Source: Lachnospiraceae bacterium
GTDB lineage: Bacteria; Bacillota; Clostridia; Lachnospirales; Lachnospiraceae
Direction of reading: 5' to 3'
Assembly (NCBI GenBank): GCA_017396145.1
Contig: JAFQMS010000035.1
Location: 1 to 58,592 of the forward strand
Length of the DNA stretch: 58,592 bases
A program made the translations under genes and the position numbers. Shown here in pieces: positions 33,875 to 42,724 of this stretch. The notes below the pieces were generated by a model that was not told the DNA's origin, ran no database searches, and saw only the letters and a program-made list of their open reading frames with translations. Each line of letters opens with the position of its first letter. The stretch's first letter is position 1.

Positions 33875-35545
33875 TTAAGAATGGCTTGTTTCCGATATTT
33901 GAGAAGCTCTGGCAAGGGCTGCATCTATATTTGGAGCAAAGTTTTCTAAACCGATTTTAGATACGAAGCCATCTTTTTTCATAACTGACATAGGTTGTTC
34001 CATTACATGAGAGAATATAAGGGTTATTTGTTTTTTGCGACATATATCATAAACCCCGTTTAATGTATGCATTACGGTGGCATCCATGGCAGGAACAGCT
34101 CTCATTCTAAATATAATAACATTGATTTTATCACTGCTATTTGTGGCTATATCCATAAACTTATCTGCAGCAGCGAAAAACATTGGACCGTTAATCTCGT
34201 AAACTAAAGTGTTCTTTGGAACTTCTTTAAGTTGGATGCTTTCAGAATCATTTTGCTCCTCTTCTTCATCATCGATGTATTTCCAACTGTTAAGGGTTGT
34301 AACATCAGCCATTCTCTTCATAAATAAAAGAGCGGCAAGTACGATTCCGATTTCGATGGCTACTACAAGATCAAAGATTACAGTGAGTCCAAAGGTGGTG
34401 AGAAGTACTGCGGTGTCGCTTTTAGGTGCTTTCTTTGTTAAAGAAAAGAATTCTCTCCATCCACTCATATTATAGGCAACCATTATAAGTATTGCTGCAA
34501 GGGTTGTCATAGGAATGAGAGCAGCTAAAGGCATTAGTAATACCAAAATAAGGAGAAGAGTTATTGAGTGAACGATGCCTGCTATAGGAGTACGTCCATT
34601 GTTTTTTACGTTAGCAGCAGTACGGGCGATTGCACCGGTAGCAGGGATACCACCAAATAAACCACAGGCAATATTACCTACACCTTGAGCTATAAGTTCC
34701 ATATTAGAACGGTGACGGCTTCCTATCATACCATCAGAAACAACGCAAGAGAGAAGGGACTCTATACCTGCTAGTATTGCGATGGTAAACGCAGGACTAA
34801 TAAGGTTTTTAATCATTTCAAAATTTACATTAGGAATTGATGGGCTTGGAAGTGAAGATGATAATTGTCCATACACACTTCCGATAGTTGCAACATCAAG
34901 GTTAGCGAGTTTTACAATTAAAGTTGCCACAATAATTGATATTAAGGAACCAGGTATTTTGTCGGTGATTTTAGGCCATACAATTAAAATTGCAAGGGAA
35001 ATAACACCGATAATTGTGGTTTGAATGTCTATAGTGCTGATATGTTTGCTATATGCTTCTATCTTTTCTATAAATTCTGAAGGCACACTTTCCATATCAA
35101 GACCAAGGAAATCTTTAATCTGTCCGGCAAATATACCTACGGCAATACCTGCAGTAAATCCGGTGGTGATTGTATAAGGTATGAATTTAATAAGAGTTCC
35201 AAGACGGCAAAATCCCATAATTACAAGGAAAATTCCTGCCATTATTGTAGCAATGGTCAGACCTTCTATTCCGTATTGCTCAACTATTCCGTATATTATT
35301 ACGACAAAAGCAGCAGTAGGTCCGCCTATTTGCACACGACTTCCGCCTAAAAATGAGATGAAAAATCCTGCGATAATAGCGGTATACAGACCGGCAATTG
35401 GGCCAACTCCAGAGGCAATGGCTAAAGCAATTGACAAAGGAAGAGCAATAATTGCAACGATTACACCTGCAATAATATCATTGATTAACTGTTTTTTTGT
35501 ATATGTTTTCATTACAGAAAACAACTTTGGTTTAAGTTTGTTCAT
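33875..35545 (-). CDS. SulP-family anion transporter with STAS domain
   Basis: A 556-residue inner-membrane transporter for sulfate, bicarbonate or related anions. About 12 helices span 20-420, with family motifs GPIAGLYTAIIAGF, GGSRVQIGGPTAAF and GIPATGAIARTAAN. A C-terminal STAS domain (about 440-550) includes FRMRAVPAMDATVMHTL. The start at 35545 follows AAAAGGAACG. The upstream 20 codons lack a ribosome site. The substrate cannot be told from sequence. It stands alone on the minus strand, 114 bp from the zinc-ribbon gene. Confidence 0.94.
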   Translation of the reverse strand: MNKLKPKLFSVMKTYTKKQLINDIIAGVIVAIIALPLSIALAIASGVGPIAGLYTAIIAGFFISFLGGSRVQIGGPTAAFVVIIYGIVEQYGIEGLTIATIMAGIFLVIMGFCRLGTLIKFIPYTITTGFTAGIAVGIFAGQIKDFLGLDMESVPSEFIEKIEAYSKHISTIDIQTTIIGVISLAILIVWPKITDKIPGSLISIIVATLIVKLANLDVATIGSVYGQLSSSLPSPSIPNVNFEMIKNLISPAFTIAILAGIESLLSCVVSDGMIGSRHRSNMELIAQGVGNIACGLFGGIPATGAIARTAANVKNNGRTPIAGIVHSITLLLILVLLMPLAALIPMTTLAAILIMVAYNMSGWREFFSLTKKAPKSDTAVLLTTFGLTVIFDLVVAIEIGIVLAALLFMKRMADVTTLNSWKYIDDEEEEQNDSESIQLKEVPKNTLVYEINGPMFFAAADKFMDIATNSSDKINVIIFRMRAVPAMDATVMHTLNGVYDICRKKQITLIFSHVMEQPMSVMKKDGFVSKIGLENFAPNIDAALARASQISETSHS

Positions 35546-35656
35546 AATTCTTTCGTTCCTTTTACTTAAATAAGATTGATGCATTTTATAACGAATGCAA
35601 CGCATAAATAATACTCTCTTGATTAATAAATATCAAGATTAATTTTGGTACTTCCA

Positions 35657-35686
35657 TTGAAAAGTGATAGGTTAATGATGTACAAT
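35657..35686 (+). promoter_or_regulatory. Promoter of the M16 peptidase/ABC operon
   Basis: TTGAAA (35657-35662) and TACAAT (35681-35686) are 18 bp apart. The expected transcript start near 35693 leaves a leader of about 14 bases before the short ORF at 35707. Confidence 0.6.
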
Positions 35687-35706
35687 ATTTACTTACTGGA
35701 AGATTT

Positions 35707-35757
35707 ATGAAAAAGGTAAATATATTAGATATAGATTGGAATATGGGACGGGATTGA
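35707..35757 (+). CDS. Candidate 16-residue leader or peptide ORF
   Basis: ATG behind GGAAG (spacing about 5) opens MKKVNILDIDWNMGRD and stops at 35755-35757, one base before the ATG of the peptidase gene. It is the first frame after the predicted promoter, so translation may be coupled to the peptidase. It could be a short peptide, a leader that sets translation, or chance. There is no similarity I recognise. Confidence 0.35.
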   Translation: MKKVNILDIDWNMGRD

Positions 35758-35758
35758 C

Positions 35759-37093
35759 ATGGAGAAAGAAAAGGTAACCCAAAATGGTATAAGTATATAT
35801 GGATATAAGAATGAACACCTTCACAGTTTTTGTATATGCATGTACATTAAGGCTGGAGTTTTGTATGAGAGCAAAGAGTGTAACGGAATATCTCATTTCT
35901 GGGAACATATGGTGTTTAAAAATATCAACGCCCATATGAAGGGAGAGATGAGCCAAACTTTAGATAAACTGGGGGCTTATTTTAACGGATGCACTTATAA
36001 GGAGTTAGTTGAATTTAAGATAACAGGAGCTTCTAAGAATTTTAAAAAGTGTGCAGATATAATTGCTAAAACATTTATGCCTTTAATATTTTCTGATAAA
36101 GACTTGGAAACAGAAAGAAAGCGAATAAAATCGGAGATTAGGGAAGATGATGACGAAAATACAATAGATTACGCAGCTAGCAAAGTTGTTTGGAAGGATA
36201 CAAGTTTAAGGCTTCCGGTAGCAGGTAAGACGAAAAATGTCAATGCTGTTACGAGAGAAATGCTAGAAGCATTTCACAGGGAAAGTCTTATTGGGGAAAA
36301 TGTGTTTTTATATGTAACAGGGGCATATACAGATAAGGATATGGAGCATCTTGCCAATGTTATAGATAAGGCATATGAAAAGGGTGGCTACGGAATAATA
36401 CAAGACAGTGATAATGAAGAGAATACGGTAGTGGATAACACTTCGTGGAGAAGGGTGCCAAGGGAGAATAAAGCCCAGGTACCAAAAAGATTTTTAAACA
36501 GAAACTGTAATGTTAATATTATTAAATCGGATAAAAATGAAATAAGGTTTTCTTTTGATTTTGATACTACCCAATATAGTTTGTCACAAATTGATTTACT
36601 ATATGACATATTATTTGACGGAGAATGTTGTAAGGTGTTTAAAAAACTTTCAGATGAGAGTGGAATAGTATATAGTTACACATCTTCCATAGAGCAATAC
36701 AACAATATTGGAAACATATATTTCTCTTATGAAGTGGGAAAGAAAAACCTGGTTCGCTCTATTAGGGAAATAGCAAAGATACTAAAGGAATTAAAGAAAG
36801 GTCTTAGTAATGAGTTGTCACTGGTTAAGCCGGTGTATTCGGACAATGCGGTAATGCTTTTGGATTTGCCAGAGCGCCTTAACTGGGTCATGGCATACGA
36901 GAGTCATATATTAAATGCCGGATATAAGGACGTGACAGGAAGAAAAAAAGCACACTTAAATGTGAAGGATGAAGATATTGTAAAATGCGCAAGGGAAATA
37001 TTTGTACAAGAGAATCTTTGCATTACAATAAAAACTACAGATAAAAAAATAGATAAAAAAATGATAAAAAAAGCCTTTAGAAACGGGGATTAA
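35759..37093 (+). CDS. M16-family metallopeptidase
   Basis: A 444-residue zinc peptidase of the pitrilysin/processing-peptidase fold. The inverted zinc motif is HFWEH (H46, E49, H50), and a Glu-rich helix (RKRIKSEIRE) further on should hold the third ligand. There are two lobes as in M16B enzymes. It shows no signal peptide, so it is cytosolic. GGGACGGGA precedes the ATG. An FtsX-type ABC permease starts 1 bp past the stop. M16 peptidases beside ABC exporters process or clear small peptides in some bacteriocin loci (known for AlbEF of subtilosin). Here this is inferred from position. Confidence 0.9.
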   Translation: MEKEKVTQNGISIYGYKNEHLHSFCICMYIKAGVLYESKECNGISHFWEHMVFKNINAHMKGEMSQTLDKLGAYFNGCTYKELVEFKITGASKNFKKCADIIAKTFMPLIFSDKDLETERKRIKSEIREDDDENTIDYAASKVVWKDTSLRLPVAGKTKNVNAVTREMLEAFHRESLIGENVFLYVTGAYTDKDMEHLANVIDKAYEKGGYGIIQDSDNEENTVVDNTSWRRVPRENKAQVPKRFLNRNCNVNIIKSDKNEIRFSFDFDTTQYSLSQIDLLYDILFDGECCKVFKKLSDESGIVYSYTSSIEQYNNIGNIYFSYEVGKKNLVRSIREIAKILKELKKGLSNELSLVKPVYSDNAVMLLDLPERLNWVMAYESHILNAGYKDVTGRKKAHLNVKDEDIVKCAREIFVQENLCITIKTTDKKIDKKMIKKAFRNGD

Positions 37094-37094
37094 C

Positions 37095-39551
37095 ATGAAA
37101 AGCATTTTAAAGCACATTATAAGAAATATATGGACAAAAAAGGGCAGGAGTTTGTTGATAATTCTTTCGCTTACAGTGGCAACAACAGTGTTTGTGCTTA
37201 ATTTAACCCTTCCGGGGGAGATTGTGTTAAAGGTGCAAGAAACACTAAGAAGCGTGTATGGGGAGAGTGATTTGGCGGTATCATCTGAGGATGCTACTTT
37301 AGAAAGTATCGACTTTGGAGAATTTGGGGAAGATGATATGACCTGTGTTGATATGTATAGGTTGGAGATATTTGTTGAGAATAAGCCTGCGCTTTATCTT
37401 GGATTGGATATAGAAAAAGGTAAAAATCTTAATTTATTTGGAGAAGATGTACCAAACCTTAAAGAAAATGAAGTTGCAATGAGTAAACTTCAAGCAGAGG
37501 AATATGGCTATAAAGAGGGGGATGAGATTGAGTTTACAGTTGATGATGAAGAATATAAGATGAAGATTGTTAAGATTGTAGATACAAAAGGTCTTATGGC
37601 AATGGAGATGGAGTATGTATTTTTCATGGGTAATCCTTCTCAGGTTTGCGAGATTGGTGAGTTTGAAGATGAAGTGAGCAGTCTGTACATAGATGTAAAG
37701 GATAATGACAGAGTAGGAGAACTTGCAAAATACCTCCAGGAGAATAATGAGGGGATTTTGGTTAATAAATTGGCTGATATTGAAAGTATAGAGGCATCTA
37801 TGTCATTTGTTAACTACATCATGATTATGGTTTTTGCTATGGCTACGATTATGATTTTCTTCGTGGTTGGTTCCATGAATAAAGTAATAATTGCAGAGAG
37901 GATGCCTGTGATTGGAACTTTTAGAAGTGTTGGTGCTACAAGGGGAAAGATGAATGCTATCTTACTATGGGAAAATATGTTGTATGGATTAATTGGTGGA
38001 GTATTAGGTTGCATATTTGCTTATGGGATTAATAGTAATATGGCTGGCCTTTTTGTTACCACAAGGGGAGTGTCCCTTAGCCAAAAGACATCGCATATAT
38101 CCTGGTTCATACTTGCTGTCGGAGTAGCATTTGCAGTGCTTTTAGAATTCTTTATCACTATTAAAGCCATAACAAAGGCTAATAAAAAGCCTATAAAAGA
38201 TATTATTTTTGATGTGCAAAGTACAAGGTACATAATCAGAAAGAACAGATTGTTTTTAGGACCTGTTATGATGTGCACATCTTTTGTACTAGATGCTATT
38301 AATACTAAGAGTAATATAGGGCTTACATTGGCTTCCATAGTACTACTTATGGTAGGAGCGGCTTATATTGTTCCGTTGGTAATGCGTGGAGCAAGTGTGG
38401 TTATATCTGCAATAGCCAAAAAGATAGGATGGGCAACAGGTGTAATAGCAGGTAGAAATGTGGGATATAGTAAAATGCTTATATCTTCTGCAAGACTTGT
38501 AACGGTGTCAGTAGCATTGATGATTTCAATACTTGCGGCTTCAGGGTCTTTTGCCAAATTGTTTGAATCTTTTAGATATATATGGGATATGGATGTTATA
38601 GTACAGAATCTGTCTGAAACTGCGGACAAGTATGATGTGCTTAATGAGGTAGATGGTGTAGAAAGTGTAGAGTATCTTTATTATTACTATGGGGACGATA
38701 TATATCGTGCAGATAATAAAAAACTTAATGATTATCCAATAATGATGGGGTTGGAAAAGAGTTGCAAAGGTGTTGTGGAGATTGATTGCAACGTAGAGGA
38801 TATGGCCTATGATGAAATGTTTGTAGATGCCATATTTGCTGAGAAAAGTGGCATAGAGATAGGGGACAGTATCGAACTTAGAATTGAACGCAAGAATAAA
38901 ACAATCAAATACCAGGTTACAGGATTTGTTAATAGTACTAATTTTACATCTTCAAGAAATGTATGTGTAATTCGACTTGATAATTATCTGGAGAACATAT
39001 CAGATATTCCTGTATGGGCACAAATTGTTGCTAAAGAAGGTACAGATTTGCAAAAACTCAAAGCAGATTGTTTAGAGGCTGTGAAGGAAGTGGGAGTATT
39101 TGCTCAGACATTTGAAGAGTATATAAAAGAGCAGGAAAAACAGACAAGTTCTATAATGAGCATATTCTATGTGATTATAGGAATGGCGGTAATGTTGTCT
39201 TTCATCGGAATTATAAATAATCTGTCTATAGGTTTTATTCAAAGAAGAAAAGAAATGGCTGTGTTAAATTCTACTTGTATGAGCAAGGGACAACTTTTTG
39301 GAATGATGTGCACTGAAGTTGTTTTGACTAATTTAATAGCATGTGTATTAGGTGGGATTACAGCATTTGCTGCCACAGGAATGATAGATGCATTTATGGA
39401 AAGTCTTAGCGTATATGTAAAAGTAGAATATGATATTAAAGCAGCGTTGATAGTGTCAGGTATTATTGTTATTTTGTCATTGTTTACTTTATTTGTTCCG
39501 GGGAAAAGACTTAAGAAAATGAGTATAGTTGAAGAAATAAAATATGAATAA
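37095..39551 (+). CDS. FtsX/MacB-type ABC permease
   Basis: An 818-residue permease. Helix 1 at about 15-35 is followed by an external domain of about 200 residues, then three helices (about 235-370), a linker, a second set starting near 410 with another external domain (about 490-685), and three final helices (about 690-810). This is the eight-to-ten-helix duplicated FtsX layout. It is coupled to the M16 gene (1 bp gap) and followed by its ATPase 17 bp later. Such pairs move lipoproteins, antimicrobial peptides or transmit force; the substrate is unknown here. Confidence 0.92.
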   Translation: MKSILKHIIRNIWTKKGRSLLIILSLTVATTVFVLNLTLPGEIVLKVQETLRSVYGESDLAVSSEDATLESIDFGEFGEDDMTCVDMYRLEIFVENKPALYLGLDIEKGKNLNLFGEDVPNLKENEVAMSKLQAEEYGYKEGDEIEFTVDDEEYKMKIVKIVDTKGLMAMEMEYVFFMGNPSQVCEIGEFEDEVSSLYIDVKDNDRVGELAKYLQENNEGILVNKLADIESIEASMSFVNYIMIMVFAMATIMIFFVVGSMNKVIIAERMPVIGTFRSVGATRGKMNAILLWENMLYGLIGGVLGCIFAYGINSNMAGLFVTTRGVSLSQKTSHISWFILAVGVAFAVLLEFFITIKAITKANKKPIKDIIFDVQSTRYIIRKNRLFLGPVMMCTSFVLDAINTKSNIGLTLASIVLLMVGAAYIVPLVMRGASVVISAIAKKIGWATGVIAGRNVGYSKMLISSARLVTVSVALMISILAASGSFAKLFESFRYIWDMDVIVQNLSETADKYDVLNEVDGVESVEYLYYYYGDDIYRADNKKLNDYPIMMGLEKSCKGVVEIDCNVEDMAYDEMFVDAIFAEKSGIEIGDSIELRIERKNKTIKYQVTGFVNSTNFTSSRNVCVIRLDNYLENISDIPVWAQIVAKEGTDLQKLKADCLEAVKEVGVFAQTFEEYIKEQEKQTSSIMSIFYVIIGMAVMLSFIGIINNLSIGFIQRRKEMAVLNSTCMSKGQLFGMMCTEVVLTNLIACVLGGITAFAATGMIDAFMESLSVYVKVEYDIKAALIVSGIIVILSLFTLFVPGKRLKKMSIVEEIKYE

Positions 39552-39568
39552 AGGAAAGGCTTAAGATT

Positions 39569-40243
39569 ATGAGTGTAATAAAGGTTGAAAATGTAAAGAA
39601 AGTGTTTGGAAGCAAAGATAACGCAAATACAGTATTGGATGGGATTTCCTTTGAGATAGAAGAAGGAGAGTTCGTATCTTTGATGGGTGCGTCAGGAAGT
39701 GGTAAATCAACACTTTTATATCTTATTGGAGGATTAGATGCTCCAACATCAGGAAAGGTATATATAAATGATGAAGATATAAGTGGGCTTAAAGAAAAGA
39801 AACTTGCGACGCTTAGAAGAAGGGATATAGGTTTTGTGTTTCAGTTCTATAATTTGGTACAAAACCTTAATGTGGAAGAAAATATAATGCTTCCAGTAAC
39901 AATGGATGGCAAAAAGGAAAGGTTTTATAAAGAACGACTCGAAGAGATTCTTGATATTATTGGTTTAGCGGACAAAAGAAAATATCTTCCCCATCAACTT
40001 TCAGGCGGTCAGCAGCAAAGAGTGTCTATTGCAAGAGCAATGATACTTAGTCCTAAAATTATACTTGCTGATGAACCTATAGGTAATTTGGATAGTAAAT
40101 CAGGGGAAGATATTATGAAACTGTTTAAGGCTGTAAACGAAAAAGAAAGGATAACCATATTACAGGTTACCCATTCTAGTGAAGCTGCACTTTATGGCAA
40201 CAGAATTATTAATCTTAAAGATGGAAAAATAATAGAAAATTAA
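39569..40243 (+). CDS. ABC transporter ATPase, MacB/LolD type
   Basis: A 224-residue ATPase with Walker A GASGSGKST, Q-loop FVFQFYN, signature LSGGQQQRVSIARAM and Walker B IILADEPIGNLDS. That set is typical of the LolD/MacB group which partners FtsX-type permeases. AAAGG lies upstream. Its 3' end overlaps the converging dut gene by 4 bp, with no terminator between. Confidence 0.96.
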   Translation: MSVIKVENVKKVFGSKDNANTVLDGISFEIEEGEFVSLMGASGSGKSTLLYLIGGLDAPTSGKVYINDEDISGLKEKKLATLRRRDIGFVFQFYNLVQNLNVEENIMLPVTMDGKKERFYKERLEEILDIIGLADKRKYLPHQLSGGQQQRVSIARAMILSPKIILADEPIGNLDSKSGEDIMKLFKAVNEKERITILQVTHSSEAALYGNRIINLKDGKIIEN

Positions 40244-40683
40244 AGTTTTCCTGTAGAACCAAATCCTCCGGTGCCACGAACTGTGTCGCTAAGTTCATCT
40301 ACTTCGTGAAAAACGGCAGTGGCATAAGGGGTAATAACTAACTGAGCGATACGCTCAGCAGGTTCTATTGTTGCTGATGCAGTGGAATGATTATGAAGAG
40401 CAACCATTACTTCGCCGCGATAATCAGCGTCAACTACACCTACTTTGTTGGCAGGTGCAAGGCCCTTTTTAGAAGCAAGACCACTTCTTGCATAAATAAG
40501 ACCGGCATATCCAACTGGTACTTCAAGAGCAATTCCTGTATGTACAAGAATTGTCTGCCCAGGTTCAATGGTTAGTGGTTCATCAAGGCAGGCATATAGG
40601 TCAGCGCCGGCTGCAAATTGTGAACCATAAGTTGGTATTATTGCGTCAGAACGCAATTTTTTGATATTAACATTGTATTCCAT
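40240..40683 (-). CDS. dut: dUTP diphosphatase (trimeric)
   Basis: A 147-residue enzyme that hydrolyses dUTP to dUMP and pyrophosphate, keeping uracil out of DNA. Conserved motifs: AAGADLYA (motif 1), YARSGLASKKGL (2), GVVDADYRGEVMVAL with the catalytic Asp (3), ERIAQLVI (4) and the P-loop-like RGTGGFGSTG (5). It starts at 40683 behind AGGAGGA. It lies 63 bp downstream of nrdG on the same strand, and the pair probably form a small nucleotide operon. Confidence 0.97.
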   Translation of the reverse strand: MEYNVNIKKLRSDAIIPTYGSQFAAGADLYACLDEPLTIEPGQTILVHTGIALEVPVGYAGLIYARSGLASKKGLAPANKVGVVDADYRGEVMVALHNHSTASATIEPAERIAQLVITPYATAVFHEVDELSDTVRGTGGFGSTGKL

Positions 40684-40746
40684 AAAATCCTCCTCTTGTT
40701 CCATATGTATTAATGTCAGTTCAAAGATATTGACATCACTTTGTTT

Positions 40747-41280
40747 TTAGCGGGTTTGCTTGCCGTCCCATAGGACGATTTCGCCTTTTTCTAAGCTTTG
40801 TTGTACCATAATTGTTCGTTGGTTTGATGAGCCTTTGAATTGTAGGCGCATATCCTTTAATTCTACTACGAAGCGACCATCAACTAAAACATCTATATAG
40901 GATAGCATTTCTTTAGTTTCCGGCCAGTCTTTAGCCATTCGTCCCATAATATCTTCTTCAAAGTCATATCCGCTAAAGCACCATATTGACAGGTCTGGAT
41001 ATACTTCTCTAACTTTTTTTAAGAATGGGAGCAACCCTATCTGGTTGGAATGTTCAAAAGGTTCTCCACCAAGTATGGTGAGCCCTTCAACATAATCTGG
41101 TTTGAGATATTCAATTATTGAGTTAATAACTTCTTCAGTAAAAGGTTTTCCATAGTTGAAATCCCAAGCTTCTTTATTGAAACACTCCTTACATCCTCTT
41201 GTACAGCCACTGACGAATAAAGATATTCTTACTCCGGGTCCGTTGGCTACATCATATAGTTTAAGTTCTGCGTAATTCAT
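40747..41280 (-). CDS. nrdG: Anaerobic ribonucleotide reductase activating protein
   Basis: A 177-residue radical SAM enzyme that installs the glycyl radical on NrdD. The 4Fe-4S motif is CTRGCKECFN, preceded by GPGVRISLFVSG and followed by GLTILGGEPFEH, all typical of NrdG. The start at 41280 follows TTGGAG. A TTG 12 bp upstream is an alternative. Its partner nrdD is 27 kb away on the other strand, and I see no NrdR core in the gap upstream of this gene. Confidence 0.96.
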   Translation of the reverse strand: MNYAELKLYDVANGPGVRISLFVSGCTRGCKECFNKEAWDFNYGKPFTEEVINSIIEYLKPDYVEGLTILGGEPFEHSNQIGLLPFLKKVREVYPDLSIWCFSGYDFEEDIMGRMAKDWPETKEMLSYIDVLVDGRFVVELKDMRLQFKGSSNQRTIMVQQSLEKGEIVLWDGKQTR

Positions 41281-41529
41281 AAGCAACTCCAATTCTAAAG
41301 GTTTAAAACGATTATTAACATATAAATATCAATATAAAATTATATCACTCCCTAACAGGGGTGTCTAGGAAATAATTCCTTATGATTTGAAAAAAATTTT
41401 AAAAAATATGTGCAATATTGAAAAAGGTGTGATATAATGACTTTTAACTGTTGTATTGATATTAAGGCGTAAGCCATAACAATATATCCAAGTCCTATAA
41501 TAGGCAGAATTTGAAAGGATGTGCACGAT
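41281..41529. other. Divergent gap between nrdG and the P-loop kinase gene
   Basis: This AT-rich gap holds an extended -10 (TGATATAAT, 41430-41438) for the plus-strand gene and an 80-90-base leader with two small hairpins (GGC GTAA GCC near 41466 and CCTATAATAGG near 41494). No recognised riboswitch core is seen. Confidence 0.45.
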
Positions 41530-42111
41530 TTGAAAAAATTAATTTTAGTTACTTCACCACCTGCATGTGGAAAGACATTTGTTTCTAAGGAGATTTCTAA
41601 GGCGTTAGATCATGTTATTTATCTTGATAAGGACACCCTTATTGGCCTTTCTAAGCAGATTTTTGTTGTTGCTAATGAAGAATATAACAGAAGTTCAGAT
41701 TTCTTTGAAGAACATATAAGGAATTATGAGTATGATGTTGTTGTGGACCTTGCTTTAGAGGCTCTCGATTATGATGATACAGCGCTTATTAACGCTCCAT
41801 TTACGAGAGAATTAAGAGATAAGGAATACATGAGAGGTCTTAAAGCAAGACTTGCTGCTAAGGGTGCGAAACTTGTTGTTATCTGGGTAGAGACTGATCC
41901 AGAGATTGTTCATAAAAGAATGATAGACCGTAACTCAGATAGAGATACTTGGAAACTTCGCAACTGGGATGAGTACATTAAGAGATGTAACTTTAACAGA
42001 CCAACAGAGATTGATGACCCAGAATGTGTGGACGAGATTTTGGTGTTCAAGAATTCGTCTAGAGAAGAGTTTGAAGTATCAATTAAAGAGATAGTGGCAA
42101 AACTTAACTAG
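41530..42111 (+). CDS. P-loop kinase-like ATPase (AAA_33/zeta-like fold)
   Basis: A 193-residue protein with a Walker A-type loop TSPPACGKT near the N-terminus, a Walker B-like strand (VVVDLAL) and an Arg-rich lid (KRMIDRNSDRDTWKLR) like small-molecule or nucleotide kinases. The substrate is unknown. TTG 41530 is favoured as start because AAAGGA lies about 10 bp upstream. GTG 41521 is almost on top of the ribosome site. It is a single gene between nrdG and the GntR operon, ending at a strong terminator. Confidence 0.75.
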   Translation: MKKLILVTSPPACGKTFVSKEISKALDHVIYLDKDTLIGLSKQIFVVANEEYNRSSDFFEEHIRNYEYDVVVDLALEALDYDDTALINAPFTRELRDKEYMRGLKARLAAKGAKLVVIWVETDPEIVHKRMIDRNSDRDTWKLRNWDEYIKRCNFNRPTEIDDPECVDEILVFKNSSREEFEVSIKEIVAKLN

Positions 42112-42143
42112 TGAGATATTTTATTTTGAATATTATAGAATTA

Positions 42144-42178
42144 ATCGGAATTTGAAATTATCAAATTCCGATTTTTTT
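42144..42178 (+). terminator. Terminator after the P-loop kinase gene
   Basis: ATCGGAATTTGA pairs with TCAAATTCCGAT, followed by a T run that ends just before the -35 of the next promoter. Confidence 0.93.
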
Positions 42179-42179
42179 G

Positions 42180-42245
42180 TTGACAAAAGAATGCCATGGG
42201 TATATTATGAATATACCAACTGTACTACATAGCATAGTACAGTTG
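42180..42245 (+). promoter_or_regulatory. Promoter and operator of the GntR/ABC operon
   Basis: TTGACA (42180-42185), 17 bp, TATTAT (42203-42208). Directly after the expected start lies the perfect inverted repeat CAACTGTACTA-N7-TAGTACAGTTG (42217-42245), placed to be bound by the encoded YtrA-type repressor. Confidence 0.82.
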
Positions 42246-42305
42246 ATGCGGATAGCAAAGTTAAGCAATTGTTTATACATAAAAACTATGGAAAGGAGGA
42301 ACTTT

Positions 42306-42722
42306 ATGTACCAAATTGATGTTATGTCTAGGGTTCCGGTTTACGAACAGATAGTTGAGCAGACCGAAAAGTTTATTCTTGCAGGAATTCTTAAAGAAGG
42401 CGATAAGATTCCATCAGTGAGAAATCTGTCAGTTACCCTGTCAGTTAATCCGAATACTATCCAAAAGGCGATATCCGAATTAGACAGGAGAGGATTAGTT
42501 ACATCAGTACCCGGTAAAGGTTGCTTTGTATCTGATAAAGCAAGGAAAGCATTAACTGTAGTAAAGAGAAATAATCTTGAGATTATCAGAGAAAAGACAG
42601 AAGAGTTAGTGATGGCAGGAATTGATAAAAGAGAAGTAATAGCAGTTGTTGAAGAAGTTTATGAAAAAAAGGAAGGGTTGAAAGGTGAGACAGCACCTTT
42701 CAAAGATGAAGGAGGTCAATAA
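42306..42722 (+). CDS. GntR-family regulator, YtrA subfamily
   Basis: A 138-residue repressor. A winged helix is at about 10-75 (VPVYEQIVEQTEKFILAGILKEGDKIPSVRNLSVTL, then NPNTIQKAISEL), followed by the short two-helix dimerisation tail typical of YtrA. The start at 42306 follows AAAGGAGG. It leads an operon with an ABC ATPase and a large permease. In this family the repressor controls its own ABC genes and is released by cell-wall-active antibiotics. For this copy that is inference. Confidence 0.94.
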   Translation: MYQIDVMSRVPVYEQIVEQTEKFILAGILKEGDKIPSVRNLSVTLSVNPNTIQKAISELDRRGLVTSVPGKGCFVSDKARKALTVVKRNNLEIIREKTEELVMAGIDKREVIAVVEEVYEKKEGLKGETAPFKDEGGQ

Positions 42723-42724
42723 AG

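Noticed and set aside
35759..40243. Full RiPP (sactipeptide or similar) cluster
   Set aside because: No radical SAM enzyme, cyclase or Cys-rich precursor is present near the M16 peptidase; only the possible 16-codon ORF.
41281..41400. NrdR boxes upstream of nrdG
   Set aside because: AT-rich stretches resemble half of the core but no CWATATMTWG match or 31-32-bp pair is seen.
42177..42305. N-terminal extension of the GntR protein
   Set aside because: The extra 43 codons cover the promoter and operator. The AAAGGAGG site sets the start at 42306.
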